Assembly (NCBI GenBank): GCA_001986395.2
Contig: MQVO02000002.1
Location: 1,488,001 to 1,552,000 of the forward strand
Reading direction: 5' to 3'
Length of the DNA: 64,000 nt
DNA from: Irpex lacteus
Lineage: Eukaryota; Basidiomycota; Agaricomycetes; Polyporales; Irpicaceae
Numbering within the stretch: the stretch's first letter is position 1; each line of letters starts with the position of its first letter. The translations under genes and the position numbers were made by a program. Shown here one piece after another: positions 1-12,141 of the stretch. The notes beneath the pieces are model-generated. The model was given only the letters and a program-made list of their open reading frames with translations. It was not told where the DNA came from and made no database searches.

Positions 1-1198
1 CGTCGTACTTCTTCCGAGGCACCGGAGGATGCTGAGGTGGAGCGCGCAGAAGTAGAAGAGGAGGTAGATGAAGCTGACCCTGAGGGTGACCAGTGGGACG
101 ATCTCGACGCTGACGATGCAGACGACCCGCTCATGGTCAGCGAGTATGTTCAAGATATCTTCAACTACCTGAAGGAGGTCGAGGTACGCGTTTCCCATAC
201 TCTATCGTGTACATCAGCATTTATCCCGCGAGCAGCTCACCACCATGCCGAACCCTCACTACATGGAGATGCAGAAGGACCTCGCATGGAAGATGCGGGG
301 CATCCTCATCGACTGGCTCATCCAGGTACACTCCCGCTTCCGCCTGCTGCCCGAGACGCTGTTCCTCTGCGTGAACATCATCGACCGCTTCCTCTCCCAG
401 CGCGTCGTCTCCCTCGCCAAGCTCCAGCTCGTCGGGATCACGTGCATGTTCATCGCTGCAAAGGTCGAAGAGGTCGTCGCCCCCAGCGCCACAAACTTCC
501 TCTACTGCGCCGACGCGTCTTACTCGGAGGTCGAGATCCTCCAGGCTGAACGCTACGTCCTCAAGACGCTCGACTGGAACATGAGCTACCCGAACCCCAT
601 CCACTTCCTTCGACGGGTAAGCAAGGCGGACGAGTACAACGTCCATGTGCGAACGATCGCCAAGTATTTGCTCGAGATTCAGTGTCTGGAGTGGCGTTTG
701 ATAGCAGCTCCCCCCTCCCTCATGGCCGCAGCCTCCATCTGGCTTGCACGGCTGGTTCTCGGTCTGGCAGATTGGGTACGTTCATCTATCGGTTTCTGAG
801 TAGGCTCAGCTTCTGACGTGTCGCGCAGACTCCTAACCTTGCTCACTATTCGTCCTACTCAGAGAGTCAGATCGTCCCGACGGCGAACCTGATGCTCAAC
901 TTCATCCTCAAGGCCAACACGACCACCTCGTTCTACAACAAGTACGCCAGGAAGAAATTCTTGAAGGTGCGTTCCCTCACGTTCACCTCTTTCTACTCTA
1001 CTCGGCCACTGACGTTGCGATGTGCAGGCTAGTGTATTCGTACAGGAATGGGCGCTGTCCAACTGGGACGCGGGCACCCAGATCTCGCTGAAAGACGAGC
1101 TCCCGAGGCTGAAGGCTATGATCCGCGCTACCCGAGAGCGAGAGTCGCTAGAGGTCCCTCTGGAGGAACCTGGAAGTCACGGATACGAGGACGTATAG
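1..1198 (+). CDS. G2/mitotic B-type cyclin, 5' partial
   Basis: Regulatory subunit of the mitotic cyclin-dependent kinase, nuclear. Four exons are visible: 1-183, 236-775, 829-966 and 1028-1198 (TAG). All joins keep frame at GT-AG introns of 52-61 nt. The acidic end of the N-terminal region runs into the cyclin box: MRGILIDWLIQVH at the start of cyclin fold 1 (the MRAILVDWL signature of B cyclins), then FLCVNIIDRFLSQR and KLQLVGITCMFIAAKVEE. The C-terminal cyclin fold follows with the YSESQIVPTANLML region. The start codon and destruction box lie before the window. Identity as a B cyclin (Cdc13/Clb2/NIMCyclinB type) is firm; the exact paralogue is not determined. Confidence 0.93.
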
Positions 1199-2207
1199 AA
1201 TACCCAATCAATCACACTATGCCCGATCCATGGACTGATAAGTCATGCCCGTTTGTTTGTTCTGCACCCCCATACGTTACGCAACGCAACGTCATACGCA
1301 TCTGGACAGTTCGTCGCCCCTGGACGGCTTTCGCATACGCATCCTATCGCATGTTCTCCCACAATCCCAATCCCAATCCACTTTCCAACCAACTTTCACG
1401 CCTCTTTCGTTGTCCAATTGTTTTCACTCTTCATTTATACTTGTCGGCCCCTGTTTTTCTTCCTCCCCTTCACTCCTCTTCCCTTCCCTTCCCTTTCCAT
1501 ACATACATCGCTACCCGACTTTCCTCCTCCCCAGGTCCCGAGTCGTAGTTGTCGTCGTCGTATCCATCCATTCACTTCACACCACCTCATCAATCCGCTC
1601 ACCCCACGGCACCCCCACTTCCCATTGACGACTGCGACCTCCACCGTTCCATCCATCCCATCTCATCTGATTCCCTTCAATGTTTAAACTTTACCTTTAT
1701 CCCTTTACCTTCTCCTGTTCTCCCCTTCCAACCACACCAACCACACCACATACACATCCACCCACACACGCTTATTATTCGCCGTCGACAACGCATAATC
1801 GAGTATGGTTCGCTTGCTTTGTACAAATCGAATTGAATCCAATCCAGTCCAATCCAATCCAATCCGATATGTCCGTGAGGCTGATGTGGCGACTCAGGTA
1901 GGTATGCTGGTAAGTGATAAAGTGACAGGGATAGCGGTGTGGTCTATGGCTAGGTCTTGTGTGGTTCGGGAAACACGTATATTGCATCGAGGTACTCACG
2001 AATCCGTCGATATCCATCTCTTGACATCGCGACTGATCTAACTGTGTCCATTTTCTCAACATTCTCTCTCATCCATGGCCATACCACTGTATATTGAGCG
2101 CTTACGCATGATGGAGTACACACTTTTATCTTGCACTTTGACCACCACAAACGAAATTGGAACTTCTCCCGGATAGCTGCGAAACGTACGAGCCTCGTAG
2201 AAAAGGG
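1199..2207. other. intergenic: cyclin 3' end and SWC5 upstream region
   Basis: No convincing coding signal. It holds a pyrimidine-rich stretch (about 1340-1780), short CCAAT-like tandem units near 1360-1380, and an imperfect AATCC tandem array at about 1837-1866. Open frames here are low-complexity and unlike any family I know. Confidence 0.5.
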
Positions 2208-3262
2208 ATGCAGCCTGAACAGAGAAAGGAAGACCTGAGCGACTCGGAGGACGACCCGGACTATGTACCTCCTGCAGATGCTGACCATGGTCAGTATGTC
2301 GTGGAGGCCGTCCTCGCATTTCTATGCGCGCACTGCTAACTAGACAGACTGGGCGTATGTGTAGATTCCGAGGGTTCAGATGACGATGGTGAACGAGATG
2401 CGAAGCGAGTCAAGACTTCGCCGCAGCTCACGGCGGAAGAGGAGGCGGAGAAGAAGAGGTGTGTTTGTGTTCCTTCCTTTCCGCGTGCGAGTCGACTTTA
2501 GTATTAGTATTCTTATGTGGTCTACCATGAACTACCCAGAGCACGCGAAGTACTATGGGCCTCATTCCAAGCGTCCGTCTCTCAGCCCTCCGCCTCTACC
2601 TCTCGACCAACGCGGCCGAAACTGGTGAAGATAGAGAAACGGTACCGCTACGCCGGCGAGGAAGTCATGTAAGTCACGTACCCGTACTTAATTGTTATCT
2701 GGCTCGTCGGGGTGGTGTGCTTGACGACTTACTAGCTTTTGTTTTTCGGCGACTGTGCAGAGAGGCTGTAGAAGTACCGGAAAACTCGGAGGAGGCTAAG
2801 AAGTGGCCGCTTTGGAAACCTCCAGCGACGGACGGAGACGACTTGAAGACGGAACCCGCAGGCATTGATGCTCCAACCTCTGGTACTACGACCAACGGAC
2901 GACAAACATCGACGACAGGCCCTTCAGAGCCCTTCGCTTCACCATCATCGTCATCATCGAAACCTACTCCTACTGCTACTTCTTGCAAACTGCCCAAACG
3001 GCCAGGTCCTCGAAAACCCAAGACGAAACTAGCTCCGTTGCCAGAGCCCGCCAAAGCCAAGAAGCTAACTACGCTGGACAAGTCCGCCATGGATTGGAAA
3101 GCGCATGTCTCTACTGCTCCAGATACGGCTTTGCGAGACGAGCTGGAGGCTAATAGGCGTGGTGGTGGATATCTGGAGAAGGTAGAGTTTTTGCAACGCG
3201 TGGGGGAGCGGAAGGACGAGACGTTTGAGGCCAATAAGGCGACTAAACGGAGACGTGCATGA
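2208..3262 (+). CDS. SWC5: SWR1-complex subunit Swc5 / BCNT (craniofacial development protein 1) family
   Basis: Subunit of the SWR1 remodeller that deposits histone H2A.Z. Exons 2208-2289, 2365-2458, 2540-2668 and 2761-3262 join in frame. The N-terminus is acidic (DLSDSEDDPDYVPP). Next comes EVLWASFQAS and the conserved KIEKRYRYAGEEV segment, then EVPENSEEAKKWPLW. A Pro/Ser/Lys-rich linker leads to the C-terminal BCNT domain: TTLDKSAMDWKAHV, GGGYLEKVEFLQRV, and a basic tail. I start at the ATG at 2208 because it opens the acidic region; an upstream frame lacks an ATG. The linker is poorly conserved, as usual for the family. Confidence 0.88.
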
Positions 3263-3429
3263 GTGAGTGGTGTGGATTCTACCGTTGTCCTGTCAACTCA
3301 TCGTCTGGTGTAGTTTCACATCCAGATTTCTGCTGCATCCTTCAATCCTCATTCTATTGTACTGCATATACCGTAACTATATTCATAGCCATTTACTCAA
3401 TTGTATACATCACAACCCGCCAATGGTGA

Positions 3430-6400
3430 CTAGAACCCGAAGATGTTCTTGCCCTGTTCAAAGCCAATCTTCTCCAGACCAGGAATAGCGCCCTTCTCTA
3501 TAAGACCAGGAGGACCACATAACAAGGTCACAACAGCACCATCGTCCGGTGCATAGAAGTTGTCCCTCCTGTAACCGATGGTGAGTACCTGACCGGAATA
3601 GTGTAGGAGCAAATTGTGAGACTGACATAAGTTGCTCGCACAGATGCCCTTCGCCATATTTCCAATTTTCGTCTTCCGGGGCCTTGGACACAGCATGCCA
3701 CAGCTTGAACCTGCCCTTGAATTGATCTGCGTACTTGTCGAGTTCCTCTCTGAGAAGGATGTCATCACATGCCTTGTTACTGAAACATTATTAGCCACGT
3801 TAACAATGTGCACGGAGGTAAATTAGTAATGCTTGAGCTGCTTACCAGTCGATCATACTAATCTTGGTTGCGTCTTCCTCATCCGACAGAATGGCATGAA
3901 TCAACTGCCAGTGAGGCGTGATACCCGTTCCACCAGCGACTAAGTTGATCTGGCGAATACATGACATCAGTAAGTGGATGAAAACCGAAAGGACACTCGA
4001 ACTTTCACGACCCTCACCTTCTCAAAATGATACTCATGCCCGTCGATCTCAAAATCGCCCTTCCCCTTATAATGTATCTCCCCCACCGGGCCCCTCACAT
4101 CAATCTCCTCTCCCTCCTTCATACAATCCAGATAATTACTAATTAACCCACCAGGTGGGAAAGGCCCTTCCTCGGTCGGAAAATACGTCTTTACGCACAG
4201 CGTAAACGTCCCGTCTTCCTCGCTCGGGAGGACAGGCGCAATGGGTGTGTACGCGCGAACAACCGCTTGGTTGTTGAAGTGCACGGAAATCATGACATGC
4301 TTCCCGATATCTAGCTTGAAAGAGCCGCTGCCATCGTCTTTCGGAAGTCTGAACTGGTATGTGCTGAAAGGAATGAGAACGATGAAGGGTAGTTTAGTAG
4401 TAACAACGCACCGCGTGTCATGCGAAACCTCCGTCCTCTTGATCAACACCGCTCGGGTAAAGTTGTCCGGCTGCAACGTCAACCCCTGTCGTGCTTGTTT
4501 GACCTTCGCCAGAGCTTGTGCTGCACGTTCAGCATCCTTTTTCATTTCTTCGACGGCCTCTTCCGTCAAGACACCAATAAAACACTCATCGCGTTTGGAG
4601 TTCGCATCTTTATGGATAGTGGTCAGCATGAGAGTTAAATTGTAGGGGGTAAAAGCACCAACAGTCATCATGAATCTGCTTGTACTGTATGACAGAAACC
4701 GGCATCAGGTTTATGGACTCGCCGTAAAGTATTTAGATACTGACCTGGATAGTCGTATCCACAGTGGCTTTCCCCGCAACACCCAACAACGCCGCAGCTC
4801 CACCAGGATGCCAATCTAACACACTCGTCACATCGTACACCTTATTCTCGATAATCAACCATGCTGCCTCTCCATTCTGGCCGTCATGCTTTGCAATCTC
4901 CTCTAGCGAGAACGTCTTTGTCTTCTCTTCCGAAGTGCTATATCCGGAGTCTGAGCCGGAATGAGATGATTCGGACGAAGATGGTGGCTCTTGAGGTCGC
5001 ATCCACCCATCGTCCTCTTTGCGATTGGTGACGGGATGCATGAATAAGACGCCCCTACTCCGGGTGCCTTCGTCCTCCTGGATGACAGGGCGAATACGAT
5101 ACCAGGAGTTACTACCGATGAGCAATATTAGCCAATATCATCACACAGTTTAAACACACGTACTTCATCATACCCAGCATATTCCTACAGACATTCAGGT
5201 TAACTTGATTAAATACGCCACCAGTTGTGTACGCACCAAGCAATATTTTCTGGCTGGACCTGGAACCTAGCATCTGTAGCCCTCACACAAATCTCCTCTG
5301 CTTCTGCCAGCTCCTGGAGAGGGATTTCGCACGACCAAAAAATCCAAGCCCATTGCTTCTCTCCGTGTCTGCATTACGTGCACGTAGTGAGCCATTGTCA
5401 CAGCACACTTGCAACGCCATCAAGAGGGCCAGAACTCACCTCAGTGGCTTGCTCACGTACTGTTTGAAACAGTACTTCCAACTCCTTCCACCATCCAGAG
5501 TCACCTCAACACGAGCGATCTCTGTTCCTCCTCCATTATACGCGAATCCTTGTACCGTGTAGGTCTTGCTTTTCGCATCGCCCGAATCAGAGGAAGAGGA
5601 GAGTTCGATAAATTCGTTGTGAGACGGTTTGCAGATGACGGATTGCAGGGTCTATCAGTAAAGAAATGGTGTCGGCGGTGCGATTCGAACGTTGAGCTCA
5701 GTGCCACTGACCTGCTCGTAACAGGCAGTGTTCTCATGGTGGTAAAACATCGACGCTAGAGGATCTTCCCGTGTGGTGATGAACGAGGGGAGGACACGGT
5801 TATCCCATATGTCTGTTGAAGGCCATGAGCGTAAGGATAACGTGATCATAGCAATAATAACGAACGGTAGTGAGAGTTATTCGGCTCCTTCGTAATCCAT
5901 ATCTTTGAGATAACGATGGTAAGCTCCAAATCATGATGAGGTTGTGTCAATGCCACTGACCTTATGAACCCATTTGACCTGCCGTCCACCGACATAGCCC
6001 TTCGCGGCCCAACAACGGTTTGATCAGCAAGCGTCCGTACCTTGCAGACTCGGAAGGCGGTAGGCTTACAGGTATAATCACCCTCAGAGGCTAGCGAACA
6101 ATTCATAGCCGCATATCAGTGTCACACTCTGTCCGTAATTGTAGTATAGGCACTCACGTATCCATGATCTGGGTGCAACACCCTTCCGTTCATCCCAAAC
6201 GCAAGCATCACATCGTTAGTCTGATCCATCACGTGGATAAGCGGAATCGAGGTGGCGTAGTATCCTTCCGAGCAGTTATCTGCACCTATAAGAAGCAGAG
6301 GCGGGGTCAGTGACCTAAGAATAACGAGGAGCGAGCGTAGTAATATGGACCTTCAAAATTGACAAACCAACGCTCGTGATCTGGCTGGTCCTGTAGTCCG

Positions 6401-7767
6401 CTGGCAAGGAGGACATCCCGAACAAAGACTCCACGCCAGACACAGGTTGAGACTCCTAAAAATGAAAATCCGTATCTACTATCTGTATGCGTCGAGACGA
6501 AGCTGGCAAGGCGTACCTGAAGCAGAGAAGCTGATGCCGCTAGACTGTTTCGTCATGCTCATCTCCTTTCGTCTATCTATATCAGTCGATATTCAACTCA
6601 AACTGAACATGGCAGTCGACGGAGAAGACAAACGCACTTCCATCACACGCGAAGGTAATAGGCATCTCCACGATTTTGAACCGGTCTCCGCCAGCGAGCT
6701 CGTCCATAGCCCAATTCTTCGGATCAGCAATCAGCTCTGGAGGATCTGAGAACACGGCGAGTCGATGCGTCTCCCAATTCAGTTGGGGGACAGGACCGTG
6801 GCTGCGCACGTAATGGAGTTTGGTAGGCGTGATGATTCCGGCTTCAAAGAGGTCCTGAAGGTCGACTTCTGCATTGAGAGGATGCGGGCCTGCGAGGCGG
6901 ACGAGCTGTTCTGAGCGAGGTACCCAGGAGTCGGGGGTCATCCTACGTATATGCGTCTGCCTCAGTGACAAGATATCATTTTATAGGGCGCATACACTCA
7001 CTGGTCTTCGATACTTAGCCGGCTCTCAAGTTGTTGTAGGGCCGTCGAGTCCAGAGGCTTGAGCTCGCCATCCGGTTTGGCCACATTGTTCTCAAAGTTG
7101 CGTCTCGTCTCCATTTCCTCCAGTAGTCTGTTGCGCATCTTCTGTTCCTCGCTTGACAACTGCGGTTGAACCTTTGCACCCTTCGCCGGCGGCATATCAT
7201 CTTTGGCCTCATCTGCTTTCTTCCCTGGCCAATTTTGCTTCCCAAACGCGTCAGACGCGATTGGGAGGACGTATCGGGCGAAGGCATGATTCTTTTGGTA
7301 GAGAGGGCACGTTATACATAACCGAGTGTAGGGAGCTCTTACTACGCACCTTGGGATGTAAAAGCTTGTAGCTTCACGTCGATTGGTAACATCAGCGTTT
7401 GCCACTAGACTAGGGAGCATCTGAACACTCACTCCGGCACTGCGTTCTTCACGTCTCGGACACTGACAACCTTACTTCCGTCTTCTAGAGCATGTTCCCA
7501 ATGCACCTGTTCTCTATCTCTAACGCTTGAATCATCCGGCTTCGGGCGATGGCTTTCGGACTCCTGCTCGTCGGCCGCATCTTGATGCTTGCCAGAAGTA
7601 CCTGCCTTCCTGTCATGACCTCCTGCGCGTGAGAGAGGGTCATGTCGGCGAATTCTGTCGGAACCTCCGCGGGCAGCAGCCTGTTCGTAGAACGCGGGCT
7701 CTTTGAGCGACACGGCATGATCTTTCGCCCACGGGGGCTCAATGAGCTGTTCTGTCCAGTGAGGCAT
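3430..7767 (-). CDS. niaD: Assimilatory nitrate reductase (NAD(P)H), eukaryotic type
   Basis: Cytosolic reduction of nitrate to nitrite, first step of nitrate assimilation. About 20 exons. Domain order from the N-terminus: an unusual long hydrophilic leader; the Mo-molybdopterin domain (TPDSWVPR, LHYVRSHG, then CDGNRRKE split by an intron); the dimerisation domain (VEVTLDGGRSWKYC, KQWAWIFWSCEI); cytochrome b5 with heme-ligand motif DWHPGGAAALLG; the FAD domain with RAYTP; and the NAD(P)H domain with VAGGTGITPHWQLIHAIL and LLCGPPGLIEKGA. It ends at NIFGF followed by TAG at 3430-3432. The start at 7767 is the first in-frame ATG of the leader and is less certain. One internal stretch (about 5990-6080) needs two short exons and a 41-nt intron, so that splice is tentative. 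No nitrite reductase or nitrate transporter lies in the window. Confidence 0.93.
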
Positions 7768-8455
7768 GGCCTGCTCAACAATTCGCAGATTATGGGAAGG
7801 TCGATGTCTTCGTTGCCCTGTGTGAGACCTGGTTTATATATGCGCGACGACCGTGGCTTCTGTGGGGGTCGCCATCGAGCCCCGCCACGCTCGCTCGCCA
7901 ATGACCACAGCCGTTCTTGATACACTCGACGAATGTCATGGTGGTCCAGAATAGGCAATGAATGTCAAGGGGCGTCACGAATCGGTCACAGCTGTGTGCG
8001 ACGCGCACTTCGATCGTGGTTAACTCTTGATCGGCTTTGCACGGCAATACGAGATGTGATGTAATACGGCGCTAATCAATGACTCAGCAGGAGTCCTCTG
8101 CTGTCCTCTGTTTGAGTTGCCCCAAGTGGTAAAGCATGACAACCAGGAACGCCACAAAGTCACTTGGCCAAGTACTGCAGTGTGAAGTAAGCAGACAACT
8201 TGCGTGAGGCCACTTGGTTCGCAGCTGACAAAAGGAGATACTTATCCCCAGATTCTCGTGGCACCCCCGATGTCCGCTGATGACACACACGCAGAAGCCC
8301 ACGATAAAGATTCATGGAACACTGCAGAGAGAAAAGAAAAGATATGCAAGCGATTGAACACAGAGGTATAAAAGGCAGAGTACCAGACCTCACTCAACCT
8401 CATCACCACCTATCAATCCACACACCACACGCTAACCCAACCGACATCTACTTCA
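7768..8455. promoter_or_regulatory. divergent promoter region of nitrate reductase and reductase paralogue A
   Basis: This region separates two divergently transcribed genes. It contains a TATA box (TATAAAA, 8367-8373) placed for the rightward gene. Several GATA cores occur (GATAC/TTATCC near 8237-8247, GATAAAG near 8303, GATAT near 8340); this is the core bound by fungal AreA/Nit2-type nitrogen regulators. GATA cores are common by chance, so the nitrogen-control reading is inference. Confidence 0.4.
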
Positions 8456-9916
8456 ATGGCACCTGTAAAGAACGGACGTCTCCTCTTCAACGAGCGCCCA
8501 GATGGTAAGCCATACTATGACTGTCGCCCGCCATGACATACTAACGCGTCGTTATGGCAGATTACCCCGTACCTGGCAAACACACTGTCTACGACGAGTC
8601 AGAGACCATCGACCTTGAGAATGTGCCTTTGAACGGCGGATTCCTGGTCAAGGTCCTCGTGCTCTCGATGGATCCCTATTTGCGTGGTAAGATGCGCAAG
8701 GTCGCAGACCTCGGGGTGAGTGCCACACGCCCGAATCGTCGTCCTATCAGTCTAACAAGCTATATATATACGCAACTAGGATTCATTTGAAATCGGAAAA
8801 CCGTTCGTACCGTTGAATACATAGCGTTCGATGCTTCTACTAAACCTCACCGCTTGATCATAGACTATACAACGAAGGCGTTGGCAAAGTCCTTCGATCG
8901 GAACATCCTGACGTAAAGGCAGGGATCATATCTTTGGCACTCTTCGTGAGTATATTCGACCTTCCATGCGGCTGATAACTCACCAGTGCGTATTTCTATA
9001 GCTTTCCAGCAGTATTGCATCCTCCAGTCCCTTAAAGGGACCGCGAGAGACGTCGTAATCCTTCATAACGAAGAAAATCTACCATGGAGTGCCTATACCG
9101 GCGTCTTAGGTATGCCAGGACAGACGGCGTACTTTGGCTGGAAAGAATACGCTAGCCCAACCAAGGGAGAGGTTGCCTTCGTCTCTGGAGCAGCTGGTTC
9201 GTACCTCCTCCCGAACTTCCTCTTTCAACGTTGAAAGGCTAATTACGCTTCATTGCACATATAGGTCCCGTGGGCTCATTTGTCGTTCAGCTAGCGAAAG
9301 CAGATGGTCTGAAAGTCATAGCCTCCGCTGGATCCGACGAAAAAGTGGAGTTCGTAAAGTCTCTCGGTGCCGACTATGTTTTCAACTACAAGAAGGAGGA
9401 TACAGCCAAGGTATTGGAGAGGGAAGGCCCCATCAACATGTCAGTAGCATTATTCCTCTCACGTATCTTACTACGTCTGCTAATCACACATTCTCAGCTA
9501 TTGGGACAACGTCGGCGGCTCGACTCTTGATGCTGCTCTAGCCAACGCCGGCCGCCAAGCACGCTTCATCGTACGTCTTCATTCCCTTACCACTTCTAAT
9601 CAGCTTCATTCTCACTAAACGTCTTCGATAGGAATGCGGTATGATCTCAGGCTACAACCTCTCCGGCGGCGACATCATCCGCAACCTCTCCCGCGTCGTG
9701 TGGCGCGAGATCAAGCTTTTCGGGTTCATTGTATACTCCCTCATGCCCAAGTACGGCTCCCAGTTCTACGAGGAGGTCCCAAAGCTTGTCAGGGATGGGA
9801 CGATCAAGTTCACGGAGCACCGGTTCGTGGGTTTAGACCAGGCGGGTCACGCGATGGAGGCGGTGCAGAGAGGGACGAACAAGGCGAAAGCGGTAGTCAT
9901 CGTCGCAGAGGACTAG
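8456..9916 (+). CDS. NADP-dependent MDR oxidoreductase (PTGR / alkenal double-bond reductase type), copy A, one-base frameshift
   Basis: Zinc-free medium-chain reductase predicted to reduce the C=C bond of enals/enones with NADPH. It starts MAPVKNGRLLFNE and has VLVLSMDPYLRGKMRKV, the Tyr-bearing TAYFGWKEYA, the nucleotide-binding SGAAG-PVGSFVVQLAK, then VIASAGSDEK, YWDNVGG and ECGMISGYN. First exons are 8456-8504, 8561-8715 and a 23-nt microexon 8780-8802. Against copy B, one base is missing near 8924 (GGG-ATC versus GGCGATC). The frame then breaks, with a stop soon after the next splice. All later exons are intact and in frame with each other, so it is either a very young pseudogene or an assembly deletion. 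Stop TAG 9914-9916. Confidence 0.85.
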
Positions 9917-10263
9917 GATTGCACGATTCTCGCATGCTAAGCCTGTATCTTATCTGGAAGTGAATCTAATGATACTGATGTACTGTGTTCGAAGTCCAAA
10001 TGTCGAGGTTACGCCGGTGTGCAGTGCATATTCTTGTTACAACACCAATGGAGCGCCGATACATTATTCAGCATTGCACTGTTACTCATGCAGCTAAATT
10101 ACACAAAAACAATGGGTAAGCAGCTGACAAAAGGAGAAATCCTTGGATTCCCGTAGCGCCCTCGATGTTTCATACACAGAAGCACACGACGGATATCCAT
10201 CATGGTCACACGAACGCCGTGCAAGAGAGAAGGAAAACACATACCAACGATTGAGCACAGAAG

Positions 10264-10270
10264 TATAAAA
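10264..10270 (+). promoter_or_regulatory. TATA box of reductase copy B
   Basis: TATAAAA about 90 nt before the ATG, in a block (CGATTGAGCACAGAAG just upstream) closely matching the same position before copy A. The matching TATA box of copy A is at 8367-8373. Confidence 0.6.
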
Positions 10271-10358
10271 CATGCTATATCAGTCCTCCCTCAGACTCAT
10301 ACGCACTCAACATTCCAAGCACCAATCTCAACTTACAGCTACCTCGACATCAACTTCA

Positions 10359-11837
10359 ATGGCACCTATCAAGAACGGACGCCTCCTCTTCAACGAGCAC
10401 CCAGATGGTACGCTATACAACACCATCACTGTCGACCGCCTTGGAATTGATGCGTCGATGTTGTAGATTTCCCCGTACCAGGAAAGCACACGATATACGA
10501 CGAGTCAGAAACCATTGACCTCGAGAATGTACCTCTGACCGGTGGATTTTTGGTCAAAATCCTCGTGCTCTCGATGGATCCCTACCTACGCGGGAAGATG
10601 CGCAAGGTTGCAGACTTCGGGGTGCGTGCCACACCCCTGACCCTGACCTGTCGCCACCGTGATGCGAGTCTAACAGGCTGTATATATTCCACAGAGCTCG
10701 TTCGAAATCGGAAAGCCGTTCGTACCATTGAATACAATCTACCGCGTTCGGTGCTCCTACTAAACATTGCCACTTCATCACAGACTCTACAACGACGGCG
10801 TTGGCAAAGTCCTTCGCTCAGAACATCCCGATGTAAAGACAGGCGATCACATCTTCGGCTCTCTTCGTTGGTACCATTTTATCCTGCTCGCCACTATTAA
10901 CTTACTAGTGTGTGCTCTTGTAGCTTTTCAGCAGTACACCATCCTTCAGTCCCTCAAAGGACCAATGCGGGACTTCGTAATTCTCCATAACGAGGAGAAC
11001 CTTCCGTGGAGTGCCTACACCGGCGTTTTAGGCATGCCAGGACAGTCAGCGTATTATGGCTGGAAGGAATACGCCAGCCCGACCAAAGGGGAGATTGCTT
11101 TCGTGTCCGGGGCAGCTGGTTTGTATATTCTCCCCGGATCCCCTTTAACTGTGAAACGCTGATTGGATTGCTCACGTAGGTTCCGTGGGCTCTTTTGTCG
11201 TTCAGCTAGCCAAAGCAGACGGCTTGAAAGTTATAGCCTCCGCCGGGTCTGACGACAAAGTGGAGTTCGTAAAGTCTCTTGGTGCCGATCATGTATTCAA
11301 CTATAAGAAGGAAGACACTACGAAGGTGTTGGAGAGGGAAGGCCCCATTAACATGTGATCAGAACCATTCCTCTCATATATTCTGATATGCGTGCTGACC
11401 CCATCTTCTCAGCTATTGGGACAACGTCGGCGGCTCGATTCTCGACGCTGCTCTCGCCAACGCCGCCCCTCAAGCCCGCTTCATCGTACGTCTCCATCTC
11501 TACACCATTTCTAATCCTCTTCATCCCCGAGCCCACTAATTGTCTCCGATAGGAATGCGGTATGATTTCGGGTTACAATCTCTCCGGCGGTGACATCATC
11601 CGCAACCTCTCCCGCGTCGTCTGGCGCGAGATCAAGCTCTTCGGATTCATCGTCGACTCTCTCTTCCCCAAATACGCTTCCGAGTTTTACGAGAAGGTCC
11701 CGAAGCTTGTCAGTGATGGGACGATCAAGTTTACGGAGGAGAGGTTCGTTGGCTTGGACAAGGCAGGCCATGCGATGGAGGCGGTGCAGAGAGGGACGAA
11801 CAAGGCGAAAGTAGTGGTCATTGTTGCAGAAGATTGA
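10359..11837 (+). CDS. NADP-dependent MDR oxidoreductase (PTGR / alkenal reductase type), copy B
   Basis: Intact tandem paralogue of copy A with the same exon pattern, including the 23-nt microexon coding SSFEIGKP. Motifs: MAPIKNGRLLFNEHPD start, LSMDPYLRGKMRKV, GDHIFGSLPFQQYTIL across a splice, SAYYGWKEYA, SGAAG-SVGSFVVQLAKADG (Rossmann dinucleotide site), VIASAGSDDK, YWDNVGGS, GMISGYNLSGGDI, and a C-terminus ending VIVAED with TGA at 11835-11837. It is so close to copy A in exons and promoter that the duplication must be recent. The exact substrate is unknown; family members act on leukotriene B4, 15-oxo-prostaglandins or 2-alkenals. Confidence 0.92.
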
Positions 11838-12141
11838 GTACATTCATTGTTAAATGCTGCGCGCTGAGCTTGCATCTTCCTCAAGGAGGACCTATATTAC
11901 TTAGTCATAAACGAATTAATATGTTGTCACTTGAGAACATATTATGGGAAGCCTAGGAAGATGCATCGTATTCGAAGCCCAGTTATCGAGATTACGCTGA
12001 TGTGCAGTAGATGTATGTACAACTTCCCTATCGAGAACATTCGCACATACTCCCACACCGGTGATCCCCTAGACCTCACGATCTTTCCTTCAAACTTCCT
12101 TCCTCCAAGATCCCTCCTGCACTATTCCCTGTACTACCTAC

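Noticed and set aside
5680..5700. GTTCGAATCGC on the minus strand inside a nitrate reductase intron looks like a tRNA B-box
   Set aside because: It lies in an intron with good splice sites, and there is no A-box or acceptor stem around it.
9914..10358. Extra gene between reductases A and B
   Set aside because: The sequence is the duplicated promoter of copy B plus the tail of copy A; no coding frame fits.
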